The position numbers and the translations under genes were made by a program. A stretch of 64,000 bases of DNA from Diaporthe sp. PMI_573 (taxonomy: Eukaryota; Ascomycota; Sordariomycetes; Diaporthales; Diaporthaceae), in NCBI GenBank assembly GCA_021399435.1, contig JAJTUP010000009.1, positions 496,001-560,000 of the forward strand, given 5' to 3'. The notes below the pieces were generated by a model, which worked only from the letters and a program-made list of their open reading frames with translations, was not told the DNA's origin and ran no database searches. Below, in pieces: positions 43,076 through 54,950 of the stretch (positions are counted from its first letter, which is position 1; each line of letters starts with the position of its first letter).

Positions 43076-46000
43076 TCATCCAACACAATGCCACTCAGCA
43101 AAGACACACCATTTCGCAATCCGGTCCGCGAGGACGAGACCCCTCCAGACGCCGCGCTCAGAGCACTTGATGATGGTCTCCCACGTTCCCCCGTCGCCGA
43201 CCTCCTCCTCGCCGGCCAGGCCGCGAGCCGACGACCCGATGCCAGCGCTGCCGTGGCGCCGGTCCTCCTTCCTCATAAGCCGCAGGATCTTCCCGCCGGG
43301 CGTCTGGATCGCGAGCTTGGCCGGCTTGCTGCTGCCCGACCCGCTGCCGCTGTAGCTGCTCGGGTTCGACGTCGCACTGATGCTCATGGCTGAGCCCGGC
43401 CGCACGAACGGGATGGGGCTAGCACCGCCCGGGTTCGAGGCTGGGGTCATACCGCCTCCGCCGATGTCGGGTGCCGAGCTGGGGTGCTGTCGGATGGCAA
43501 AGACGAATGTGTTGTTCAGGGCGAGGCGTTGGCACTGGGGTTGGACAACGTAAATATCGTGTCGCTGTGCGTGCGGCGTGGGATGCCGCAGCACAAACTC
43601 GTACGCTGGGTTCTCGCCGGTGTGGATGATGGGGATCGCAAATGCCATTGGATGCGGAATGTCCTTGATGCTATGCATAAGACCGCGCTTCCCCGCGTAG
43701 ATCTTGAGGGTGCCGTGGCCCTCGTCGCCAGGCAGCAGGGCCTTGACCGTATAGCGTTTCGAGCCGCTGAACCACTCGCACTGAGCCAGGGCACGCTTCT
43801 TCACCAAGTCACCGCTCTCAAAGAAGTCTCCGTCCTCGTCCCGACTAAGCGCGCGGACCTCGACCTCCGCAGCGATTTCAACGTCAGCAGGAACGTTAAA
43901 CTTGATGTGCACCATTTCCAGGTCCTCGATACGGGTGAGGGAGGTGTTGTAATCGACCATCTGCAGGTTGTTGATGAAGTGTGGCGGGCAGGCGCAGGGC
44001 AGGTTGAGCAGAACCTCATTGGCCACGGGAGGACAGACATGTTGCTGCTCATGGTGTTCGGGCATATGGGTCCAACAGATTTCCGACGGCCGGGCCAGAA
44101 AGTACCAAAAGTCGGCCGAGCCACTACCCACGCTGGAGAATAGGGCACGTTTCGGGTTGGAGGGGCTCGCGAGGCAGCAGTCCATGACGCGCCACTGTCC
44201 ATCGAGCAGCACAGTGTTCCACCAGTGGTTCGGACGGGGTAACATATTGGTCTCTGGAATCTCGCCGGGCGTCTTGAGGTAACCGCGTACTACCTCGCAG
44301 TGCAGGCCAACAGCGCCACACATCTCCATCACCAGCACTGCATATTCTTCTGCACAGCCTCGCTTTGTCTGAATGACCCGACGCGTGTCGACATCCCCCT
44401 CGTAGTCCTCCTCCCAGGTAACCAATTCGGCAACCCAGGTAAAGATGGCTCGTAATCGCTGCACGTCGCTTCTGTATGGCCTGCAGACATAGGTCGTAGA
44501 TAGCGTGATCGCCGTGGTCATGGGTGGAAGGCTCTTGATGAAACGCGAGTTCTTGTCCACATTCATGAAGTTAATGCTGGAATAATCCATGGGTCTCTGG
44601 ACGGGGAGACCGTCCGCGTCTTCATCACCCTCTATACTTCCATACAGCTCATCAACTGGGTCAAGAGCTGGGTAGTCAAGCATCATACACCTGTCCTTGC
44701 GCTCATTTCTCTCATTGCGGCTCAGAGTATTCGATCGGTTCACATCACGCCGGACCTGGACCCAGTCCGTACCAGAAGCCAACCCCATGTCACGGGACGC
44801 ATCCTTAGCGACAGCGGGACTGGAGAAGCCAGCAGGTGAAACCCCCGCTGATGGTGCTGGCATTGTCGGAGGCATGGGCGAAGATTGTAAAGAGTTGGCG
44901 CTCCCGCCTGTCATGATACTGGACCGCCCGCTTGCCACCCCTGTCTTGGCCGAATCCATGAGCTTTTTGAGGAAATTCTTCTTCTTTGGGGTTGGAGGAG
45001 CAAGGCCGCCCACATTTCCCATCGGATCGTCTAGAAATGCCGCCTGAGACTTAGGTCGTTGGGCATCGGAGGCGTGGCTACTGTGGTAAGTCACCCCACT
45101 GAATGGGGTTTCTGGTCGGTCGAGTCCGAGATCATGTATCCCTAACGCACTCTGGGCGCGACCCCTATTCTTGCGCGCCAGACTGCCTGCGCTGGTAGCA
45201 CTGATACCGCCGGCCGAGACCCCGCTCATCAGACTCCTGTTAGTGCTCTGTGTGCCTGTACTGCTATCGGTCGCGCGGGTGCTAGAGGACGAGTTTGTCT
45301 TGGTAGTGAATGTCCGGCCGATCATCTTGCCGACCTCCTTGGCAGATCTCTTGTGTCGTAGCTTGCGATCCAGGCCGTCAGCACGAGTGTCCATGGAAGA
45401 TTTGGGTCTCTCGACCAACCGGCTCTTAGGAGGTGGGGGAGGAGGCTCTGCATCAGCTTCATCGGCCGTCTCCGGGTTGTTGCGCGAGTACATGTTGCGC
45501 AGCTGTGCGTCCATGCGATCCACGTAGCTGCTCAGCTGGGGCAAATGGCCACCTTGCTCGTAACCGCCATGGTAGGTGGGCTCCCGGGAGGAACCGCCGC
45601 TCCCGGTACCGTAGCCAGAATCGGCATTCAAGGCCATCCCGATCGAGGTCTGTGGCCTCGTGGCTTCCTTTCGCTTCCTTCGTGACTGTTGGTTGACCAT
45701 GTCAAAGGATTCCGGGGACCACGGGTCGAACGCGGCTGGTTGTTCGGGCGACTCAGTCTCGTGCGTTCCAAGGGCATCCAGTTGCTCCATCACGCCGTCC
45801 ATGGCCTCTCTGAGTGGGGAAGGGGTCATGTTAACGCCGGAGCCGCCAGGAGAAGGGGGGCAAGGAGAAGCCGCCCGGGGCGTATGAAAACCTGCCGTTG
45901 GCTGCTGCATTGGGACTGTCTGCTGCATCGAGAGATTTGATCCGCGCCGTTCGAATCCAACCCGGTCGTCGTACGAAGCAAACGAGCTATGCCTGCTGAT

Positions 46001-47005
46001 GTCCTGGTGGGCGCGGTCATCGTAAGACGCGTGTGAGCCGTGCCGGCTCAGGTCAGACGGCACTCTGCTGTCATAGGAGGCGCGGGAGCCATGTCTTCTG
46101 AGCTCGGCTGGTATCCTGGAGTCGTACGAAAGGGTCGAGCCATGCCTGCTAACTTCTCCCGACAGCCTTGGCTGTATGTGACTGTCGTATGAGAGACTGG
46201 GGCCATGTTTCTGGACACCGACATGTCGATGAGGAGGCGGTGGAGGTGGGGCATCGTCCTGGCCGTCAAACGGGTTAGCGAAGTGCTGTTGTTGGAAATG
46301 CCCATTGAACGAAGGCGCAGGCGAGGGTGCAGGCACGAATGCAGGCCCGAGTGCGGGCGAGGGCTGTCTAGACCCGTAGCCGCGCAATCGAGGTGGTGTC
46401 TGTATTCTATCTATGTCTGACTGCACACTGCGGTTGGAATGCCTGAATGGTGACCTTGCTGGTGCTGGTGCCGGTGCCGGTGCCGAGGAGAGCTCCTGCG
46501 ATACCCTTACGGGGTTCTGTCTATATGTCTCGGGCTGCTTTGCGGCGGTATAGTGAGGTGCTTTGGTATATGCCTCGAACGGTTTTCGAAAGGTCTTTGT
46601 CTTCTGCGGGGTGTTCTTGGGACTCGGGGTGGCATTGGGCGCCGGCATGGGGCTGGTTGACCGGCTGACAGGTACAAAGTTATCTGGAAGGACCTCGACG
46701 AAGTTGGACGGGAAGAGGCCGACCATTCTCCTATCGCGGCGCAGTCTCCCCGTCCACCACGACCCGTCGCCGGCGTTGAGACATTCGATCAGGTCGCCCT
46801 CTATGAAACCAAGATCTCGTTTTGACTATAGGCATGGCGCGTCAGCACGAACCAGACGAGCCCCCGGGAGACAAGACCAGTCCCAAGCAGCAGGATGATG
46901 AGCATGCTGCGGGGCCAGGAATCAACGCACCTCTCCCCCGTAAGAATACACCGCCCTGCACCAGCAAGGGAACCGCTGAGGTATGCCCGGAGGAGCAGGC
47001 ACCAT
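43076..47005 (-). CDS. CYK3: cytokinesis protein 3 (SH3 and transglutaminase-like domains)
   Basis: Two exons: complement(join(43076..46825, 46931..47005)), 105-nt intron, 1274 residues. Cyk3 promotes septum formation at the contractile ring. The SH3 domain spans the splice: exon 1 ends CWCRAVYSYGGE, exon 2 continues with KRDLGFIEGDLIECLNAGDG and MVGLFPSNFVEVL. A long Pro/Ser-rich linker (residues ~75-760) holds repeats like RHGS.LSYDSR and PPPPP tracts suited to SH3 binding. The transglutaminase-like domain carries RGCAEEYAVL (Cys ~849), NHWWNTVLLDG (His ~892) and RVMDC (Asp ~907), so a full Cys-His-Asp triad seems kept, unlike budding yeast, where I recall the Cys is lost. The C-terminus ends WCVFAEWHCVG, as in filamentous homologues. 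It is divergent from a septation-type kinase gene. Confidence 0.93.
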
Positions 47006-49489
47006 TTTCGACGGTGGGAGAATTGCGCGAGTTGTTTAGTGACAGGAACTCGACCGACTCAGCAGCATCTTAGTTCGCGGGTTGGAGACGGTTCGAGATC
47101 GCGGGTCTGGGTCTGGGTCCGGGTCCGGGGTCGATGCTGATGCTGGTGCTGGTGCTGGTGCTAGTGCCGGTGCTGGTGCCGGTGCTGGTGCATACAATAC
47201 ACGTCGGCAGGGCGAGATGGTGGCGCGTTGCTGTGTTGAATATGTTGTTGAGCGAGTGTAGGGCCTGCAAAGCAATGACCAGGCGTGGTCGGCAAAGGAG
47301 TATTTGGTAAAGGGCCGGTGGGCTGCTCAGCAGAATAATAGAGATACAGCTATCGTGGGCATGTTGCGGTGTGGGCGGGTGATGTTGTGAGTGAGGCGGG
47401 TTGTTGGGGAGCTATGGCCGACCTTGCGCCTGTGCGATCCTCGTAGACGGCGGGTGGTGCGGCTGGTTCAGGGACGAGGGTGGCAGATGAAGCTCATGGG
47501 TGCCGGAGGGAGGGGTGGTGAGAAGGAGAGGGTGTATGAGTGGGCGTGTGTGGGCGTGTGTTGTACGACTCACGACAGATTCAGATTGAGAGACTGACTG
47601 GCTGATGAGCGGTGCGATGCGGTGGCCCAGTAAACAACCTGGCAGGCCTGGGAAGTGAGCACCCGGTCTAGCGGCCCACCTCTGGTGCTTCCATCAGTCT
47701 GGGGTGGGTGTTGGGTGTTCAGCCTCAGTGGAGTCGGCGTCACAGATTCAACCCCAGAAAATGCAGAGGTGCAGCTGGTAGCGGTGCGCAGGTACAGTAA
47801 AACAGCACGGTAGGCGTCACCCCGGCAACCCGGCCGGGCGCGAACAAAAGAGGGATCCCTGGCCCACCAGCCAGCTTATTTCCAAACCAGGCCGGACCCA
47901 GGTAAATAGAGGGGCTGTAGCACGATCGTGATGTCACGGCTCACCCCTGGAGCTACGGTGACAGAGGAGGGCCAAGCTTGATCAGGTCAAGCTTCAATTG
48001 GCTTTTGCACTTTGTTTTGGCCGTTGATATCAGCTGTTGGTGTTGCCATTTGCCGTTGCTGCACGGCACACAGTACCTGGAGATCATATGTAACCAAGGT
48101 TTCGCTTGCTGATCTTTTTTCCTTTTTGTTTCTGTTTCTCTTCCTTCCTTCCCTTTTCTTTTCACTTTTTCGAATTTCTTTTTCTGCTGCACAGGATATC
48201 TCCGAGGTCAAGATCAGGGCCAGGCTAAGATCGAGTCCAGCCACCAAACAAAGGGAGCTTGCTCGGGTCTCTTTGTGCAGACAATCGGAATTGTAAAAGT
48301 GGTGGAATTGATATGTGCTCTGCTGCGCTGTTGGTCCGTTCTATTTGTGGTACATGGCATTCTGAGATGTGATGTTATAGTTTGATTCCGTAGATCGCCT
48401 TCCCTTCCCACCGTTTCCGAGGAGCTGGTCTTGCGTGTCCACGACATGCTGACCCTGCAATCTACAATCTGACATGCATGTGGTTGGTTCTACTCCCAAA
48501 CACAGTCCCTGTCAGCTTTCCCATCTAGCGACATACTGTCTGGCCAGCTCCGCCGTCAATGGTCAGTTACCGTGCCGAGGGGATCGGTTGCCGGGCCCTC
48601 CGATCACATTAGTTCTCGTGTGTATGTACACACTTGCAGAGCAATATCTGGCAGACTGGCAGACAGACAGGAAGAAGGTAGTCACACGACCTGCAGGCTT
48701 GACATATCCTCTTGTGTGTTGGAATGCAGCTAGCACTTGGACGGTCGCATCCTGCTGGGTGATGGACGAGATCTATCAAACAAGCTTGGAAGTATTAAAG
48801 CCTGCATATGTCGCCGTCGTTGCCGTCTTGCCTGCTGCCTCAGTCTTGCCTCTCCTCCTCCTCCTCCTCCTCCTCCTCCACCACCTCTCCTGCGCTAACA
48901 AGTAACACTTGTCTGTGTTGCCCAAAGGTCCACCATGAGGATAATTATAACCCAGAAGGAATCCAGGGCTTGCACGTCTCCGTTCTCATCTCCAGCATCC
49001 ACGGTCCAGGGCAAGGGTCCTCCGCTCCACGCTGATTTGGTTCGCTAGCACCAGGGCTCCTCCTGGTCCCGGGCCTGCTGGGCCAGCTGGCCCAAGCTCC
49101 ACCCCCAGAGGTCGCCTGGCCAACCCCAGCCTGTAAATCCACCTAGACTGCCCATACCGGTCACGAACAATCCACAGCCATTGGGACAGCATACTTGGGC
49201 TCTTTTTTTTTTTTTTAACAGTCTGCTTTTCGGGCATCCTTATTTGTTGCTGGTTTGCTGCGGTACTCTCTCACTCGTCGTCGTTCAAGATTATTTTTCA
49301 GCAGTTGTTCGTTGCATCGTCAAAGCATCTCGCCCGGTGGTGGCCCGCTGCACCCGCGCTTCGACGTTGCTGCTGTCGGCCCAAAGGACCCATCCACCCA
49401 CTCCACTTCATCCGGCTCTCTGACCGCCTCCCCCAGACAGCCCACACAGTTTGGCAGTCCCCGTGTGCATTCAGCATCAGTTCGCCACG
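47006..49489. other. divergent region between CYK3 and the GCK kinase gene
   Basis: No gene supported in about 2.5 kb. It includes the minisatellite 47103-47191, a CTC run at about 48856-48888, and a T-run near 49204-49216 within the kinase leader. Confidence 0.5.
47103..47191 (+). repeat. GGGTCT/GGTGCT minisatellite in the CYK3 leader or promoter
   Basis: Tandem 6-bp units: GGGTCT/GGGTCC changing to GATGCT/GGTGCT/GGTGCC, about 100-190 bases upstream of the CYK3 ATG. Confidence 0.75.
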
Positions 49490-51665
49490 ATGGCCGCCGA
49501 CGATATTGCCAGTCATTACCAGGTGTTGGAGGAGCTTGGCCGTGGCAGTTTTGGCGTGGTCTACAAGGGTATCGAGCGAGCCACGGGCGAGACAGTCGCC
49601 ATTAAGCACGTAAGTTGTATGATGCGGAAACAGCCTTGCCGGATTGCCTCACTCCTAGAGCCCGGCCGAATGCTGAAACTCAAATACAGATTGACCTCGA
49701 GTCCAGCGAGGATGACATACAGGAGATCCAACAAGAGATCTCAGTGCTTAGCACTTGTGCAAGCCCCTTCGTCACGCAGTACAAGGCAAGCTTCCTGAGG
49801 GGCCACAAGCTATGGATTGTAATGGAGTATCTTGGTGGTGGCTCCTGTCTTGATCTGGTCAGTGCTGAGCTCCCATTTTGGTATGACCTTTGATGTCGAT
49901 TTACTCATTTATTTTCTAGCTCAAACCTGGAAATTTCTCAGAGCCGCTCATTGCCATCATCTGCAGGGAGCTGCTGCTGGGCCTGGAATACCTCCATGCC
50001 GAGGGCAAGATCCATCGCGATATCAAGGCTGCCAATGTGCTTCTGGCCGAGTCGGGCAAGGTCAAGCTCGCAGACTTCGGTGTTGCCGCCCAGCTCACAA
50101 ACATAAAGTCCCAACGCAACACCTTCGTCGGAACTCCTTTCTGGATGGCGCCCGAGGTTATCCAGCAGGCTGGCTATGACTTCAAGGCGGATATCTGGTC
50201 CTTGGCCATCACAGCAATGGAAATGGCCAATGGCGAGCCGCCTCTTGCCAACATCCACCCCATGAAGGTCCTGTTCCACATTCCAAAGAACACTCCGCCA
50301 CGGCTGGAGGGCAACTTCAGCAAATATTTTAAGGACTTCGTCGCACGATGCTTGAACAAAGAGCCAGAGCTACGTCCAACCGCCAAGGAGTTGCTGAGGC
50401 ACAAATTCATCTCGGGGGCTGGCAAAGTGGAAGCACTGCACGAACTGGTCGAGCGGAAGCAACTCTACGACGCCAGCCAGACCAGGAAGCTGCACCCGGT
50501 CTACTACCAGGAGACCCTCCAGAACCTGTCCACAAACGACAACACCGAAGAATGGACCTTCGACACCGTCAGGTCCGTTGCTCACCCACCACCACCAACA
50601 CCACCGCCAAAGAAGGCCAACTCGAAGAACCGGGATTCGGCCATTTTCTCCGCAGACGAGGCCATGCGGAAATTGGACCTCAACGAGGGACCTCTGCAGA
50701 TGTCCTCCCCAGCACCAAGTACCGTCCGGAGAGGCACAGTCAGGCACAACGCCACCGGACGCCGGCGACAACCAGACTCGGTCTTCCACGTCGACCCCGA
50801 CGGCTCGCCGCGGTCATCCGTGGCCGGCCGGCGGCCCCTCCAGCCCGACATGTCGTTCGGCAACACAGGCTCGACCCAGCGTCTGTTCCGCCGCGTAGCC
50901 TCAGACGACTCAGACTCGAGCCACCCCAGCGCGTCGTCCCGAACGTCGGACGGCTCGAACGCCGAGAACCGCGACCCGGAGGCCAAGGCGGGCCGCGACC
51001 TGTCCAGCAAGGAGGCCGTCCTGGGCCACCGGCTCTACACCAAGGCCATGGAGCCCGCGCTGGCGGAGCTGCACGCGCAGACCTCCGCGCTCCAGAAGCG
51101 CGAGGCCCTGGCCAAGCTGTCCGAGGCGCTCGCGCTGCTCGACTCGGTCGACCCCGAGGGCGGCTACCACCTGATGCAGGGCCTCGTCTCGGCAGTCGCC
51201 CACGACAAGAAGCTGAGCCACGCCTTCTTCTCCAAGGGGGCCGGCAACAGCGGCGGCGGCAGCCCGGCGGCCGACCCCGCCAAGGTGCCCGAGGGCTACA
51301 CCCACGGGACGGTCATCAACATGAACAAGCGCGAGCAGACGTCCGCGCCGGGCAGCCCGGCCAAGATACTCTTCAGCGCCGCCAACGGCAACGGCAACCT
51401 CCAGGCCAAGGCCAGCCGCAAGCGGCGCGGCAGCGCGGCGCCCTCCAACTCCTCCGAGCCGCCGTCCACCCCGGCCAAGAACGGCGGCGACGGCAGCAGG
51501 CCCAGCAGGCCCGAGGACCTGGAGAAGGCGGCGCTCGAGGCGCGGTTCCCGGGAAGGGAGGCGGAGCCCGGGATGGAGCACTGCAGGCAGCTGTCGGAGC
51601 TGCTGTACGGCCGGTGGGTGCGGAACCTCCAGGGCAGGTGGCCCGGCATTGCTGCTGAGCCGTGA
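49490..51665 (+). CDS. STE20-family germinal-centre kinase (Sid1/SepL or MST-1 type)
   Basis: Three exons: join(49490..49609, 49690..49857, 49920..51665), introns 80 and 62 nt, 677 residues. The kinase domain lies at residues 10-265: GRGSFG loop (17-22), VAIK lysine (39), HRD (128-130), DFG (148-150) and GTPFWMAPE (167-175). The insert [16 protein letters not shown] and the match over the N-lobe place it with the GCK group that includes Sid1/SepL of the septation initiation network and MST-1 of Neurospora; I cannot separate these by eye. Residues 300-677 are low-complexity, with Pro and Ser tracts, and the C-terminal [15 protein letters not shown] is probably a conserved docking tail. The CYK3 gene faces away from it upstream, so two cytokinesis-linked genes share a 2.5-kb divergent region. 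Confidence 0.92.
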
Positions 51666-52428
51666 TGCGGGGCCGAGGCCACTAAAGGGTCAAACACGAC
51701 GGTCTAATTTTATTCTTGTTCATCTTTCCTACTTTTCTTTTTTTTTTTTCTTCTCTCTCCTTTTAGGCGTCATTACCGGCATAGCGCTGGGGAGGGTTTG
51801 ATGGTGCGCCCGGTTGCTTGGAGAGGGAGCGACCGCACGTTGATGTGCATTTTAGACCTTGGGTCCATCAGGACTTGTACGCATCGACAACGCATCAGCA
51901 ACCGCATTATGAGTTACTTTTTCTTCTGTTTCGTCATTGATGAGACGAGCAAGCATATGAGCAGCAAAGAAGGGGAGGGAGATTTTGTGGAATTGTATTG
52001 TACGGTTTCTGTACCACCATTTCGGCATTTACAAGGGATTACCAAAAGCAGCGGGCTCTTGGGTTGAACGCAAGAGAGAAGGGGAAGAGGGCAAAGAGAG
52101 TTTTCTTCATATTCGGGAGGCCGGCCATTCTTGGAAGCTCGAAGATTTTCTCTCGAGGCTGTCCTGCAGAAAGAAGCCTGGTCTGCGCTGCTCCCAGTTT
52201 CAATGAGAAGGCAGGTTTTCCTGAGTGGATCACACTCCTGCCATGTTGAGTTTGTTGGCATTCCACACGTTTCGTAGCCTGGCGTCTTAGGTTAGGTAGA
52301 TAGTCCGACCCGGTCAAATAAAAAGATCAACCACAGCACCCTTCATTAAATCCAACAGTGTGCGCTCTCCTTCCTGATGATAGTCCCCATCCGCTTCCAG
52401 GGTAAAATTGGCGTGCCGGTCACCTCTC
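51666..52428. other. convergent 3' region between the kinase and RAI1
   Basis: T-rich just after the kinase stop (51720-51760). No gene seen; some short frames are open at 51.9-52.3 kb. Confidence 0.55.
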
Positions 52429-54177
52429 TCAAGATGGCCCCGCGCCATCATCATCATCCGGGGCGGGTGGTAGGGCGAGCTTGATGCGGTGGTTGATGAA
52501 CTCGTCGGTTAATATCCGCCCGTGGCCCGTGGCCTCGTCCGTCTTGTACACCTCAATGTGAGTGTCCCTCGCACGCCGGCGGATCCTCCATACGCCCTCG
52601 TCGTCGATCTTCGTCCGGAGCCCTGCGAACAACAGAAACACAGGTCAGCTCTCTCCTTCACTCGGTCCGCTTCCGCCTGCCGGGGATGCCAACATCGCCT
52701 TCTCAGCACCTAATGACCAGGAAAGGCGACACAATAGGGCAATATTAAGACTCACACTCGAGAAAGCGCGCCGCAAAGTTGGTGCACACGTTCCCGTCCC
52801 ACTGATGCCGCCGCCGCGCGATCGTGTCCGGGATGGACTTGACGTCCATGTCCTCGACGCGCTGCAGGATGCCGTCGCGCGAGCGGAACCCCACGATTAT
52901 GCGGGGGACGCCCAGCAGGAACGACTGGATCCAGAACTTGAGCAGCTTGCGCTCGAAGTTGTCGCGGTCGCGGTCGTTGCGGAACTCGGCCGACGTCTTG
53001 AGCTCGACCCAGTTTATGGGGTCGCCGGCCTTTCGGGGCTTGCAGTCCCAGACTGCGGGCCGGGGGAAACACGGGGGATAGGTTAGCTACGGTCTGTTCG
53101 ATGATATATTGGGGGGGGGTTGCTTTTTGAGATTGTAGAGAGGATCTCAAGTGCTCTAGGTTCAGTTATTGACAGAGACAGACAGAGCCAACTTACCGGC
53201 ATCGACCTCGCCGCCCAGGCATAATACCGTCTTACCCAGGCCGGTCCGTACCACCGAGCAGTACTGCGCATTGTTGTTGACGACCTCTTGCTCGCGGCCC
53301 TCGATGTAGTCACGGCTGGTCTCGCCCCACGGGGCAGGCAGCGTCGCCAGAGTCTCGAATTTGTAGCCCCAGAACTGCATGACCTCCTGGGGTATGGGCC
53401 CGCGCCAGGGCTGGGCCGCCTGCTCGGCCTTCGAGCGCATCCGGTACGCGTGGTTCTCCTCGATGAAGCTGGGTTTTTATGTTAGCTCTGCCACCCCATG
53501 CTACGCCTTTTCTGGTTCAGCCGTGTGTGCGTACATGCAGTCCTTTGCGTGACAGGTTAGCATGGTGGTCTCAAGAAGGGCTGGTGTCTGCAAAGTGTGC
53601 GCACTTGGTATAATGTAGCGTTTAGCTCGAACCTGTGGTGTATGTCAGCCGAGGACATTTCAGTTTCCGTCGCCTGGATTGCTTCTCTGCCCATACCCAT
53701 CACGGTCGTCAAATGGACTTGACATTATCTGCAGCCTCGTCAGCCACTAATTCCAGACGCTGACTAGCAAATGTTGGATGAAAATAAAGACGGCTGGCAG
53801 ACTTTGGTGAGAACTCCACGCCACGTCACCACGTTGGCGTCGATCATCGTCCTGGTCTCCTTCTCGTGGTGCATGATGGCCCTCAGCAGACTGTCTAGGT
53901 GCTCGGCGACGCTGTCATCGTGCTTGACGAACTTGTCGAACCCCTGGCACAGGTCGGCCCCTAGCTGTGGGGTGTAATACCACCTCAGAGACCGGTCTCC
54001 GTAGTGGTACTGATGCTCATCGTCGTATGAGAAGCATGCGAATTCCTAGACGCGTGTTAGCAATGCGCTTTATTGTGTGGTGAGATTGAGATAAGATGAA
54101 CCTGCCCTTGGTCGTTTCACGGGCTCGCTCTGGCCTGCGAACCGGCCAATGGGCTGTATTGAAAAGAATTGATCCAT
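52429..54177 (-). CDS. RAI1: decapping nuclease RAI1 (Dom3Z/DXO family)
   Basis: Eight exons: complement(join(52429..52622, 52756..53052, 53197..53468, 53535..53542, 53605..53632, 53697..53728, 53803..54045, 54106..54177)), 381 residues. RAI1 binds the 5'-3' exonuclease Rat1/Xrn2 and removes faulty 5' ends (triphosphate or unmethylated cap). Support: N-terminal PIGRFAGQSEPVKRPR, then ACFSYDDEHQYHYGDRSLR, the FIEENHAYR block, and NNNAQYCSVVRTGLG. The catalytic pair of motifs is GGEVDA and INWVELKTS, i.e. the Glu-x-Asp ... Glu-x-Lys nuclease residues. Two unusual splices are needed: an 8-nt exon (GACTGCAT, 53542-53535), giving QDCIFIEEN in frame, and a first intron with a GC donor (GCAGGT). Both flanking introns have CTAAC branch sites. 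Length matches the family (~390). Confidence 0.9.
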
Positions 54178-54950
54178 GGTGTGGGTGCTATGCCTGGGTC
54201 TATTGAGGCGTCCTTTGAATGCTCCATCCGATAATCCACGGCGGGTCAATCTTGCCGTCAGGAGTCGAAGCATCACACTGCCCAGGCGTGTTCTGTTTTC
54301 CCTGGATTTCACCGTGGATCGTTTGGTTGGATGAACCTGAGATCAATATTCCAGGTCAGGCCACTATGATTAGGCATGGAGAGCCTGCAGTTAAGCGGTG
54401 GCCTGTGCGTCCTCGGGCTGTCTTCGCGGATCAGCCCTGCATGGAGCCCCTGGATTTCAGTGTGTCAGGCCCAATTAGGCGTCCACCCAGGACCGGTGTA
54501 GAACAGACATCTGCCTGCCTCCTGTCACCACAACAGTTCAGCTGCCCCTTGCATCGGGATATTTGTAAGGTTAGAAATGTGATTGTGCCAAAACCCAGCG
54601 AGGGGTGAAGCTCATGTGAAGCTTATAGAGCTCGTTATGTCTTGATTAAATTTGCGCCAGCACTTCAGCGCGAGGTTGAAGCAATAATGGCAATGGGCCC
54701 AGCCCGAATGAATTCATGCAGGGCGGAGAGAAACTCCCCTCTCAGGTTACTCAGAAATCTACCTAGGCAGTACAAATGTCTACCCCGCCTGTGGGCCAAG
54801 CAAATTGTGCGACGATGCTGCTACAACGGCCGCCCACATCACGGGCCTCGACTCAATGGTACAGATGAAGAGCTCGCCTTCATTGAGACCTCGTTTCAAA
54901 ATCACACCTGGCTTGTACATAGCATTTAACGGATCGTCAGAAGTCTCCTG
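54178..54950. other. spacer between RAI1 and the AAA gene
   Basis: The RAI1 promoter side and the AAA 3' side. Two plus-strand frames of 95-129 codons have no coherent content. No gene supported. Confidence 0.5.

Noticed and set aside
43484..44143. 219-codon plus-strand frame
   Set aside because: Antisense to the CYK3 transglutaminase-like domain.
50348..51658. 436-codon open frame within the kinase gene
   Set aside because: A shifted frame over the GC-rich 3' exon; Arg/Ala/Gly-rich composition with no motifs, while the kinase frame has clear conservation.
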